DNA of 64,000 nucleotides from JANXMY01 sp964251675 (GTDB taxonomy: Bacteria > Armatimonadota > Armatimonadia > Armatimonadales > Capsulimonadaceae): positions 1 to 64,000 of the forward strand of contig CAXUKS010000015.1 in the NCBI GenBank assembly GCA_964251675.1, in the 5' to 3' direction. Position numbers and translations under genes: made by a program. The notes under the pieces are model-generated. The model did not search any database, was not told where the DNA came from, and was given only the letters and a program-made list of their open reading frames with translations. This document shows positions 56,244-64,000 of this stretch, in pieces; position 1 is the stretch's first letter; every line of letters starts with the position of its first letter.

Positions 56244-57908
56244 ATGAACCATTCTGAGATCGAGAACACAAAAAATACGGCCACTGTAGAGCCGCCCAAA
56301 CCTGCGGTCAAATCCGCGCCAAACAGCCGGAAAACACTCGGCCTCGTCGCCGCCGCCTTCCTGATCGGGGTCGCGGGCACGGCAGCAATTACGTCAAGAA
56401 CTACCTCAAATTACACCGCCGCCCCGGCAAGCCAGCCTGCGGAAGCGGCGACTCCGCCGGACGATGGTTCGCAGTCGCCAGCACTCATCAAGATCGAGGC
56501 GGCGGCGGCGCAGAACGCAGGCATCAAGACCAGGCAAGCCACGCTTGCGCCCCTGACGGTCCTGCTGACTGTGCCGGGCACGGTGGAAGCCAACCCCAGT
56601 GGTCAGGCCAAAATCACACCGCCCGCGCCTGGAAAGCTGACCCGTATCCTGGTCGGTCTGGGAACCACGGTGCGAAAAGGACAGCCGCTGGCCGTTCTGG
56701 ACAGTTATGACGTGGCCCAGGGACACGCCGCCGTGCGCGATGCCACGCTCAGCGTTGGGCAGGCGGTCGCAGCGGTGCAGACAGCACAGGCCCAGACGGA
56801 CGAGGCGAGGGCCAAGCTGGGCGGCGCACAGGCCGCCCTGCAGCGTCAGCGCCAGCTTGCCCAGGCCGGGGCCTTTTCGCAGGCCCCGCTTCTGGCCGCG
56901 CAGTCGGAAGTGTCTCAGGCCCAGTCGGAGCTAACCCAGGCGCAGACAGAGCTGCAAACCAAAACCGCTGCCGCGCAAAGGGCCGGGCGGCTCATCCAGG
57001 ACCAGCTGATTTCCAAAAGTGAACTGGAACAGGCGCAGGCCGACCAGCAGCAGACTCAGGCGCGGGTGGAGCAGGCCGCAGCGCGGGTCGCTTTTGCCAA
57101 ACAAGCCTTGACCCGTGAGCGGAAGGTTTACGGAGGCGATCTGCTTTCCAAGCAGGCCGTGCAGTCCGCTCAGGCCGAGGTACGGGCAGCGCAAGCCGAG
57201 GTGCAGACCAGCCTGAGCCAGACGCAGGCAGCGGGAACGGCTCTGCAAAGTGCGCGTGGCCGGGTCTCGGCAGCGCAAAACAATCTGTCCGCACTGGAAA
57301 GCGGCGGCCACACGGCGGGCGGGGCAGGTCTCGTCACGCTGTATGCTCCGCTGGGCGGTGTGGTCACAGAAAGGTCGGCGACGCCGGGCGAGACCGTGGA
57401 GCGCAGCACGGCCCTGATGACGATCAGCAGCACGAATGTTGTGCTGGTGCAGGCCAACGTGCCGGAGCGGGAGGCCGCCCGCATCCGGGTGGGGCAAACT
57501 GTCCAGGTCACGGTTCCGGCCTATGCCGGTCAGACCTTTGTGGGAAGCGTGCAGACACTGGGCAGCAGCGTGGACGAAAAAACACGCACCCTGCCCGTGC
57601 ATTGCCTCGTGGCGAACCGGGACGGGCGGCTGAGGCCCGAAATGTTCGCCCGTGTCTCGCTTTCGACTGGCAAGGGCGGCACTGCGGTGTTTGTTCCCAG
57701 TGCCGCCGTGGATGAAGATGGCGACAAGCGGTTTGTCTATGTCGCCAAAGGCGGCGGCTACGAAAAGCGAGCCGTACAGATTGGGCGCACCACGCAGACA
57801 ACGGTCCAGATCGTGAGCGGTGTTCAGCCCGGCGAGAGCGTGGCGACCGAAGGGGTGTTTGTTCTCAAAAGTGAGAGCAAAAAAGACGAGCTGAAGGGAG
57901 ACGATTAA
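56244..57908 (+). CDS. RND efflux periplasmic adaptor (CzcB/CusB-like)
   Basis: About 554 residues from ATG 56244 (MNHSEIENTKNTATVEPPKP), with GAAGGA upstream. A membrane anchor (TLGLVAAAFLIGVAGTAAIT) is followed by a beta-barrel and lipoyl half-motifs (VNPSGQAKITPPAPGKLTRI-like and LVTLYAPLGGVVTERSATPG). A very long coiled-coil hairpin lies between them (about residues 175-350, Gln/Ala-rich). The C-terminal barrel contains VFVPSAAVDEDGDKRFVYVA. The hairpin is longer than usual. It links the RND pump to TolC. Confidence 0.9.
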   Translation: MNHSEIENTKNTATVEPPKPAVKSAPNSRKTLGLVAAAFLIGVAGTAAITSRTTSNYTAAPASQPAEAATPPDDGSQSPALIKIEAAAAQNAGIKTRQATLAPLTVLLTVPGTVEANPSGQAKITPPAPGKLTRILVGLGTTVRKGQPLAVLDSYDVAQGHAAVRDATLSVGQAVAAVQTAQAQTDEARAKLGGAQAALQRQRQLAQAGAFSQAPLLAAQSEVSQAQSELTQAQTELQTKTAAAQRAGRLIQDQLISKSELEQAQADQQQTQARVEQAAARVAFAKQALTRERKVYGGDLLSKQAVQSAQAEVRAAQAEVQTSLSQTQAAGTALQSARGRVSAAQNNLSALESGGHTAGGAGLVTLYAPLGGVVTERSATPGETVERSTALMTISSTNVVLVQANVPEREAARIRVGQTVQVTVPAYAGQTFVGSVQTLGSSVDEKTRTLPVHCLVANRDGRLRPEMFARVSLSTGKGGTAVFVPSAAVDEDGDKRFVYVAKGGGYEKRAVQIGRTTQTTVQIVSGVQPGESVATEGVFVLKSESKKDELKGDD

Positions 57909-57911
57909 ACC

Positions 57912-60900
57912 ATGCTTGAGAAAATCCTTCATTTCAGCCTGACGCAGCGGTTTCTGGTCATTCTGGGCGTCCTTGCGATCCTCGGTGTTGGCATCGTCTC
58001 CGTCAAAAACCTGACGCTGGATGCCGTGCCGGACATCAGCACCAATCAGGTTATCGTCAACACGAAAACGCCGGGGATGGCCCCGGCGGAAGTCGAAAAA
58101 CTGGTCAGCTTCCCAGTGGAGACCGCCATGGGCGGCGTCCCCGGCGTCCAGCAGGTGCGGTCACTGTCCCAGTACGGCCTCTCGCAGGTCGTCGTGACGT
58201 TCGCCGACGGCTCCGATATCTACTTCAACCGGCAGCTTGTCAGCGAGCGCCTGAGCAGCGTCCGCGAACAGCTTCCCCCCGATGTGGATGCGCCGGAAAT
58301 GGGGCCGGTCACAACGGGTCTGGGCGAAATCTATATGTATTCCGTCGAGAGCGATACGCGCAGCCCGATGGACTTGCGGACGCTGCAGGACTGGGTCATC
58401 AATCCCCAGCTTCGCACCGTGGCCGGGGTTGCCGGGGTGGACACCCTGGGCGGCAGCGAGAAGCAGTACGAAGTGCGGCTTGACCCGCAGCGCCTTCAGG
58501 CGCATAACGTTTCGCTCCGCCAGGTCATTGACGCCGTTCAGAAGAACAACGCCAACGCGGGCGGCGGCTTCAGTGAGCGCAGCAGTGAGCAGACGATTAT
58601 CCGCAGCGTCGGCGTGGTCACGTCCACGGGCGACATTGCCAGCATCGTTGTGGACTCGCAGGGCGGGACGCCGATCTTTCTCAAGGACGTGGCCGATGTG
58701 GGCCTCGGAACTCCCCTGCGGACGGGCGTGGCGACCAAAGACGGCAAGGAAGCGATCATCGGCACAGTGCTGATGCTCAAAGGCGGCAACGGGCGCAGCG
58801 TTTCGCAGGCGGTGGACGAGCGCATGAAGGCAATCCGCGCCCAGCTTCCCAAAGACGTGACGCTCACGACGGTCTACAACCGCACCGATCTGGTCAACCA
58901 GACCGTGCATACCGTCGAGAAGAGCCTGCTGGAAGGTGGGGCGCTGATTGTCTTCGTCCTGGTGCTGCTGCTGGGCAACATCCGGGCCGCGCTGATTGTC
59001 GCTGCCCTGATCCCGCTGTCCATGCTTCTGGCGGCGACCGGCATGAACCGCTTCGGCATTTCCGGCAACCTGCTGTCACTGGGAGCCATCGACTTCGGGC
59101 TGATCGTGGACGGCGGCGTGTTCATGGTGGAGAACATCGTGCGGCGTCTGGCGGAGGAGCGCGAGCGTCAGGGGCGGACGCTGACCCGCGCCGAGGTGCA
59201 GCATCGGGTCTGGGAAGGGGCGCGGGAAGTTGCCACGCCGGTCACGTTCTCCGTGCTGATTATCACGGTCGTCTACCTGCCAATTCTGGCCCTGGAAGGC
59301 ACGGAAGGCAAGATGTTTCAGCCGATGGCCTACACGGTTGTCTTTGCCCTGCTCGGCGCACTGCTGCTGACTCTGACGCTCACCCCGGCTTTGTGTGCCA
59401 TGTTCCTGTCCGGGGACACGAAAGAGAAGCACAACCCGATCATGGCGTTCTTTGACCGGGTGTACCGGCCTGTGCTGGACTTTTCGCTGCGGGCGCGGCT
59501 GCCCATCGCCGCAGGCGCGGTCGTTATCCTCCTCGGGGCGGGCCTGCTCTTCACCCGGCTCGGCTCCGAGTTTATCCCGCAACTGGACGAAGGCTCTCTT
59601 GTAATCCAGCCGGTTCGTCTTCGCACGGTCAGTACGGGAGAAACCGTCCGGCTGGTGACACAGATGGAGAGGGCGATCAAGACCATCCCGGAGGTGACGA
59701 CGGTGTTCTGCAAAAGCGGCACGGCGGAGGTTGCCAGCGACCCCATGCCGGTCAGCCTCACTGACGGCTATATTATGCTGAAACCGCACGACCAATGGCG
59801 GCCCGGCCTGACCAAAGAAAAGCTGATCGAGGAAATCCAGAACAAGGTCGAGACCACCGTGCCCGGCCAGGGGTACGGCTTTTCTCAGCCGATTCAGCTT
59901 CGCTTCTCGGAACTCATCGCGGGTGTCAAGTCCGACATCGGCATCAAAGTCTTCGGCGAGGATTTGAGCACGCTCAAGCAGAAGGCCGATGAAGTCGCCG
60001 ACGTCGTCCGCACGATCCCCGGCGCACAGGACGTACAGGTGGAGCAGGTGGATGACGTCCCCGTGCTGCAAATCGCCATTGACCGGCAGGCCATCGCCCG
60101 CGTCGGGGTCAATGTCTCCGACATCCAGGATTGGGTGCAGACGGCCATCGGCGGTCAGCCGCTCGGCCAGGTGATCGAAGGGGACAAGCGGTTCGAGATC
60201 GCCGTGCGCCTGCCGGAAAGCACTCGCGGGAACGTTGAGGCCCTGAAAGCACTGCCTATCGCCACGCCCGGCGGCGGCTCCGTCACCCTGGGCAGCCTGG
60301 CATCTCTGAAAATGGTCCCCGCTCCGGCCCAGATCAGCCGCGACCACGGCAAGCGGCGCGTGGTGGTGCAGCTCAATGTGCGCGGCGCAGACCTCGGCAC
60401 GTTTGTCCCTCAGGCCCAGGCGGCTATCTCTCAGAAAGTCAGAATGCCCGAAGGATACTACCTGGAATGGGGCGGGCAGTATGAAAACTTGCAGCGGGCG
60501 CAGTCGAGGCTGGCCGTGGTGGTTCCCCTCGCGCTGGCCTTAATCTTCGTGTTGCTGTTTTCTTCCTTTGGCTCCGTCAAGCAGTCTCTGCTGATCTTCT
60601 CTGGTGTTCCGCTGGCGATCACAGGCGGCATTTTGGCGCTCTGGCTGCGCGGGCTGCCGTTCTCAATCTCGGCGGGCGTTGGCTTTATTGCTCTGTCCGG
60701 CGTGGCCGTCCTGAACGGTGTCGTCATGGTCTCCGCCATCAACGGCCTCCGCAAGCAAGGCCGGACGGTGGATCAGGCCGTGCGTGAGGGCGCACAAACG
60801 CGGCTCCGCCCCATCCTGATGACGGCTCTGGTGGCCGCGCTGGGATTTATTCCGATGGCCCTGAACACCGGTATCGGGGCAGAGGTGCAGAAGCCGCTGG

Positions 60901-61106
60901 CGACGGTTGTGATTGGCGGCATCGCCTCGGCAACGCTCCTGACACTGATCGTGCTGCCTATTCTCTATACCTGGTTCGAGCGAGACACTGAGGACACGAC
61001 GCCAGGAGATCATAGCTTGCGTGACCTGGAAAAGATGCCGTCCTCGCTCGAAGAGCGGGAGAACACTGCCATGAGATTGGCGAGCGCAACTGAGAGGCTG
61101 ACATGA
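57912..61106 (+). CDS. heavy-metal RND transporter, CzcA type
   Basis: A 1064-residue proton-driven pump, the normal length. The N-terminus is typical (MLEKILHFSLTQRFLVILGV, LDAVPDISTNQVIVNT). Helix 4 carries DFGLIVDGGVFMVENIVRRL, close to the DFG-x3-DG-x4-VEN signature of the Zn/Co/Cd/Ni branch rather than the Cu/Ag branch; one position has Gly for the usual Ala. Large periplasmic loops follow helices 1 and 7. It ends with GFIPMALNTGIGAEVQKPLA, a signature of CzcA proteins. The ATG lies 3 nt after the adaptor stop, and the stop overlaps the next gene. Confidence 0.94.
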   Translation: MLEKILHFSLTQRFLVILGVLAILGVGIVSVKNLTLDAVPDISTNQVIVNTKTPGMAPAEVEKLVSFPVETAMGGVPGVQQVRSLSQYGLSQVVVTFADGSDIYFNRQLVSERLSSVREQLPPDVDAPEMGPVTTGLGEIYMYSVESDTRSPMDLRTLQDWVINPQLRTVAGVAGVDTLGGSEKQYEVRLDPQRLQAHNVSLRQVIDAVQKNNANAGGGFSERSSEQTIIRSVGVVTSTGDIASIVVDSQGGTPIFLKDVADVGLGTPLRTGVATKDGKEAIIGTVLMLKGGNGRSVSQAVDERMKAIRAQLPKDVTLTTVYNRTDLVNQTVHTVEKSLLEGGALIVFVLVLLLGNIRAALIVAALIPLSMLLAATGMNRFGISGNLLSLGAIDFGLIVDGGVFMVENIVRRLAEERERQGRTLTRAEVQHRVWEGAREVATPVTFSVLIITVVYLPILALEGTEGKMFQPMAYTVVFALLGALLLTLTLTPALCAMFLSGDTKEKHNPIMAFFDRVYRPVLDFSLRARLPIAAGAVVILLGAGLLFTRLGSEFIPQLDEGSLVIQPVRLRTVSTGETVRLVTQMERAIKTIPEVTTVFCKSGTAEVASDPMPVSLTDGYIMLKPHDQWRPGLTKEKLIEEIQNKVETTVPGQGYGFSQPIQLRFSELIAGVKSDIGIKVFGEDLSTLKQKADEVADVVRTIPGAQDVQVEQVDDVPVLQIAIDRQAIARVGVNVSDIQDWVQTAIGGQPLGQVIEGDKRFEIAVRLPESTRGNVEALKALPIATPGGGSVTLGSLASLKMVPAPAQISRDHGKRRVVVQLNVRGADLGTFVPQAQAAISQKVRMPEGYYLEWGGQYENLQRAQSRLAVVVPLALALIFVLLFSSFGSVKQSLLIFSGVPLAITGGILALWLRGLPFSISAGVGFIALSGVAVLNGVVMVSAINGLRKQGRTVDQAVREGAQTRLRPILMTALVAALGFIPMALNTGIGAEVQKPLATVVIGGIASATLLTLIVLPILYTWFERDTEDTTPGDHSLRDLEKMPSSLEERENTAMRLASATERLT

Positions 61107-63268
61107 AGCAAACTGTTTTCTATATGGCTAAAATGGACTGCCCCACCGAGGAGCAACTCATCCGCAATCGAATAAAGCGCGTCCAGGGAATTGAGATGCT
61201 GGCATTCGACCTGATGCAGCGGCAGATGACGGTGACACACACCCTCGACGATGATACATCTCTGCTCAAAGCGCTGAACTCGCTGGGAATGAAGCCGAAG
61301 GTGGTGACGCCCGGCGCGAATGAAGAGAGCCAGGAGACACAAGAGCATCCTGCCGCTGTTCCGCGTCTGACGTGGGTTCTTATGAGCATCTCCGGCGCGG
61401 CAGCGGTCGCGGCGGAGGCCATCGGCTGGATGACGAGCAGAGAAGTTTCCCCGCTCATCATCGGGCTGGCGCTGCTTTCCATTGCGACAGGCGGCAGAGA
61501 CACCCTCCGCAAAGGTCTGTTGTCGGTACGAAATCTTACCCTGAATATCAACTTCCTGATGACTATTGCCATCCTCGGCGCGGCTGCCGTCGGGCAATGG
61601 CCTGAAGCGGCCATGGTGACGTTTCTGTTCGGCGTTGCGGAGATCATCGAAGCGTTCTCACTGGAACGCGCCCGCAATGCCGTGCGCGGGCTGATGGAAA
61701 TGACGCCGGAAACGGCGACAGTGCAGGACGACGCGGGGCAGTGGCAGCAGGTAAAGGCGTCGGATGTGCGGATCGGGCAGACTCTGCGCGTCAGGCCGGG
61801 AGAGCGCATTCCCCTAGACGGTGAGATTACGACGGGCGTATCCACCGTGAATCAGGCTCCCATCACGGGAGAAAGTATGCCGGTGGAGAAGAAAACAGGC
61901 GATACCGTGTTTGCGGGTACGGTGAACGAGCGCGGGGCGTTTGAGTTCCGTGCGACAGCCAACAAGGGCAATACCACGCTGGCACGCATCATTCGGACGG
62001 TGCAGGACGCGCAGAGCCAGCGTGCTCCCACACAGCGATTTGTGGACGAGTTTGCCCGGTATTATACGCCAGGGGTCGTAGTTTTCGCCGTGCTGGTCTC
62101 CGTCGTGCCTCCCGTGTTCTTCCATGCGGCGTTCGTTCCCTGGCTTTATAAAGCGCTGGTGATGCTCGTGATTGCCTGTCCCTGCGCTCTGGTTATTTCC
62201 ACGCCCGTCACGGTGGTGAGCGGTCTGGCGGCGGCAGCCCGTCAGGGCATTTTGATTAAGGGCGGAATTTATTTGGAAGAAGGCCGGAAAATCAAGGCTG
62301 TCGCGCTGGACAAGACAGGAACACTCACCTACGGCAAGCCTGACGTGACGGATGTGATTCCGCTGAACGGGCAATCCTCAGAGAATGGGCAGTCCTCTGA
62401 GGAACTGCTGCACTGGGCGGCGAGTTTGGACGCGCAGTCGGAGCATCCCGTCGCCTCGGCGATAGTCATGCACTGTGCCACTGCTCACGGAGCGGAGCGG
62501 TGTCAGCCGCTGCCGGTGGCGGACTTTGAAGCTATTGCCGGGCGTGGTGTGAAGGGCAAAATCCAGGGGCAACTGCACTATATCGGCAACCACCGCCTCA
62601 CGGAAGAGAATGGAGTCTGCGGCCCCCACGTCGAGGCCGTCCTGAACCGACTGGAACAAGAAGGCAAAACAGCGGTCGTGCTGACCTCGGAGACGGAGGC
62701 GCTGGCGGTACTGGGCGTGGCGGACACATTGCGCGAGACGAGTATTGGGGCGGTCAAGGCGCTTCATGCGCTTGGCATCCGAACCGTGATGTTGACCGGA
62801 GATAACGAGACAACGGCGCGTGCGATTGCCGACCGAGTGGGCATTGACGATGTGCGTGGCAATCTGCTGCCGGAAGACAAGTTGGCGGCGATGACCGCGC
62901 TGCTGAGCAAGTACGGCGGGGTTGGCATGGTCGGCGACGGCATCAACGACGCGCCTGCCCTGGCAAAGGCAACTATTGGGTTTGCGATGGGGGCGGCGGG
63001 AACGGACACCGCTCTGGAAACTGCCGATGTGGTGCTGATGCAGGACGATCTCCGCAAGCTTCCGCTCTTTTTCGCCCTCAGCCGTCAGACATCTCGTATC
63101 CTGATGCAAAATATCACGGTGGCGCTCGCCATTAAGGTCCTGTTCTTCGCCCTGGCACTGACAGGTAAGGCAACCTTGTGGATGGCGGTGTTCGCGGATT
63201 TGGGGGCGAGTCTTCTCGTCGTCTTCAATGGCCTGCGTCTGCTGCGATCTTCAGGAGGCGGCACATAA
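61103..63268 (+). CDS. P1B-type Zn/Cd-translocating ATPase
   Basis: A 721-residue heavy-metal ATPase. The N-terminal HMA-like domain has MDCPTEEQLIRNRI, the single-Cys DCPTEE form seen in CadA-like pumps. Then come the actuator motif ITGESMPVEKKTGD, helix 6 with CPCALVIS, the phosphorylation site DKTGTLTYG, SEHPVAS (HP motif) and MVGDGINDAPALA. The last helix has ADLGASLLVVFNGLRLLR, whose Asp and Asn are typical of the Zn/Cd/Pb subgroup. The ATG overlaps the RND stop by 4 nt. It exports metal from the cytoplasm to the periplasm, from where the RND system can expel it. Confidence 0.95.
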   Translation: MKQTVFYMAKMDCPTEEQLIRNRIKRVQGIEMLAFDLMQRQMTVTHTLDDDTSLLKALNSLGMKPKVVTPGANEESQETQEHPAAVPRLTWVLMSISGAAAVAAEAIGWMTSREVSPLIIGLALLSIATGGRDTLRKGLLSVRNLTLNINFLMTIAILGAAAVGQWPEAAMVTFLFGVAEIIEAFSLERARNAVRGLMEMTPETATVQDDAGQWQQVKASDVRIGQTLRVRPGERIPLDGEITTGVSTVNQAPITGESMPVEKKTGDTVFAGTVNERGAFEFRATANKGNTTLARIIRTVQDAQSQRAPTQRFVDEFARYYTPGVVVFAVLVSVVPPVFFHAAFVPWLYKALVMLVIACPCALVISTPVTVVSGLAAAARQGILIKGGIYLEEGRKIKAVALDKTGTLTYGKPDVTDVIPLNGQSSENGQSSEELLHWAASLDAQSEHPVASAIVMHCATAHGAERCQPLPVADFEAIAGRGVKGKIQGQLHYIGNHRLTEENGVCGPHVEAVLNRLEQEGKTAVVLTSETEALAVLGVADTLRETSIGAVKALHALGIRTVMLTGDNETTARAIADRVGIDDVRGNLLPEDKLAAMTALLSKYGGVGMVGDGINDAPALAKATIGFAMGAAGTDTALETADVVLMQDDLRKLPLFFALSRQTSRILMQNITVALAIKVLFFALALTGKATLWMAVFADLGASLLVVFNGLRLLRSSGGGT

Positions 63269-63283
63269 GCCCTAGTGAAAGAG

Positions 63284-63318
63284 AAAAGCCCCCGATGCTC
63301 TGCACCGGGGGCTGTCGG
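63284..63318. terminator. bidirectional terminator after metal-resistance operon
   Basis: The stem AGCCCCCG / CGGGGGCT with a TGCTCTGCAC-type loop is flanked by A-rich and T-rich runs (AAAAG on the left, CTTTTCT on the right). It lies between the convergent P-type ATPase and phosphohexomutase genes. Confidence 0.8.
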
Positions 63319-63325
63319 GCTTTTC

Positions 63326-64000
63326 TTAAACCTGCTCGACTAATCCCGTGCCTGCCGCGATGAGCGCGGAGACTTTTTCCTGGGAGGCGGCTTCGGCATA
63401 GACACGGATAATCGGCTCGGTTCCCGAAGGACGCAGGATCAGCCAGGCGTCGTCGTCAAAGAAGAACTTCGTGCCGTCGAGGCGGTCAATTTTGTTGACT
63501 TTCAGGCCCGCGATTTCTGTCGGGTCTTCTTCTTTGAGGGCCTTGACAATGGCGGGCATTTTGGCGGCTTCGGGGTGCAGGTCCACACGCTGATACTCAT
63601 GCGGGCCGAACTCGGCCATCAGCTCGGCAATCTGCTCTTCCAGGCGCTTTTTGCGGGTCGCCATTGTTTCCAGCAGCATCAGGGACATCAGCGGGCCGTC
63701 GCGCTCCGGGATGAAACCCTGGACGCCGATGCCGCCGGACTCTTCGCCGCCAATCAGCACGTCTTCTTTGAGCATCCATTCCACGATGTTCTTGAAGCCA
63801 ATCGGGACGACGTGCAGGGTCAGGCCATATTTAGCACACAGCTTGTCAATCAGCGTCGTGGTGGAAACGGTCTTGACCACGCTGCCGCGCAGGCCCTTGT
63901 CTTCGACTAAATGCCGCAGGACCAATGCAAAGATGCGGTGGCTGTCCACGAAGCTGCCGTCGGCATCCATCGCGCCCACCCGGTCGGCGTCGCCGTCTAT
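63326..64000 (-). CDS. phosphoglucomutase/phosphomannomutase, C-terminal part
   Basis: The last 224 residues of a phosphohexomutase that converts hexose 1- and 6-phosphates; the 5' part is beyond the window. The frame is open to 64000 and begins with the metal-binding loop DGDADRVGAMDADG of domain 2. The sugar-binding loop GGEESGGIG of domain 3 and the phosphate-binding RPSGTEPIIRVYAEA of domain 4 are present. The substrate (glucose, mannose or glucosamine phosphate) cannot be told from this part. The final helices end GLVEQV. Confidence 0.93.
   Translation of the reverse strand: MDGDADRVGAMDADGSFVDSHRIFALVLRHLVEDKGLRGSVVKTVSTTTLIDKLCAKYGLTLHVVPIGFKNIVEWMLKEDVLIGGEESGGIGVQGFIPERDGPLMSLMLLETMATRKKRLEEQIAELMAEFGPHEYQRVDLHPEAAKMPAIVKALKEEDPTEIAGLKVNKIDRLDGTKFFFDDDAWLILRPSGTEPIIRVYAEAASQEKVSALIAAGTGLVEQV

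Noticed and set aside
59076..60347. A 423-codon minus-strand open frame
   Set aside because: Antisense to the RND pump, which is complete and of normal length.

Overview
The window reads as one contig of a high-GC (roughly 60 % by eye) free-living bacterium with a Gram-negative-type envelope: it has a porin-like beta-barrel, a TolC/RND tripartite pump and an SLBB export protein. The gene order tmk-darA-holB, the R3H/AAA ATPase, the c-di-AMP receptor and many promoters whose -10 box sits 6 nt before the start codon fit a deep-branching lineage. Armatimonadota is my best guess, but nothing in the window proves it. A run of ten N at 50362-50371 shows a draft scaffold, probably a metagenome assembly.

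Layout. 1-7.4 kb: a DUF58 gene pair, a low-molecular-weight protein tyrosine phosphatase, a decayed OmpR-type regulator, a YncE-like propeller, an SLBB polysaccharide-export protein, a free-standing cyanophycin-synthetase N-domain and tRNA-Asn. 7.6-11.7 kb: a PAS-GAF-GGDEF diguanylate cyclase and two microbial rhodopsins (one with a DTK motif, one xanthorhodopsin-like DTE pump) separated by a small membrane protein. 11.8-21.4 kb: membrane proteins, a 188-bp MITE-like element, a GHL10-type glycosidase and a propeller/malectin protein. 21.4-23.7 kb: an AT-richer operon of three secreted proteins (DUF1573, a ten-cysteine protein, and a C-terminally anchored protein). 24-31 kb: a GH15 enzyme, PgeF, ObgE and ProB, with several palindromic repeats. 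30.7-34.6 kb: a LysM-G5 protein, an active S41 protease and an S41 relative that has lost its catalytic residues.

34.8-39.5 kb: R3H ATPase, Tmk, DarA, HolB and a HEAT-like protein. 39.5-46.5 kb: a porin, a multi-GAF sensor, an RsbW-like ATPase, a PD40 propeller and a FliA/WhiG-type sigma factor, which may be a sensing-to-transcription module. 46.5-48.8 kb: a beta-lactamase-fold hydrolase, a conserved small protein and a VapBC pair whose toxin is frameshifted. 48.8-53.9 kb: a minus-strand operon hemL-methyltransferase-FAD oxidoreductase-SRPBCC cyclase-ketosynthase that looks like a small aromatic-polyketide-type pathway. 53.9-63.3 kb: a cupin, then a heavy-metal resistance locus (Cys-rich secreted protein, TolC-, MFP- and CzcA-type RND proteins, Zn/Cd P1B-ATPase). 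The window ends inside a phosphohexomutase.

Two genome-wide habits stand out. First, eight genes carry TANNNT boxes 5-7 nt before the start codon, as expected for leaderless mRNAs. Second, at least three families of short palindromes recur, often as inverted pairs (REPIN-like), and one family supplies stop codons to neighbouring genes. The strongest candidates for new biology are the dual rhodopsin locus, the ketosynthase operon, the AT-rich secreted-protein operon and the REPIN-like families.
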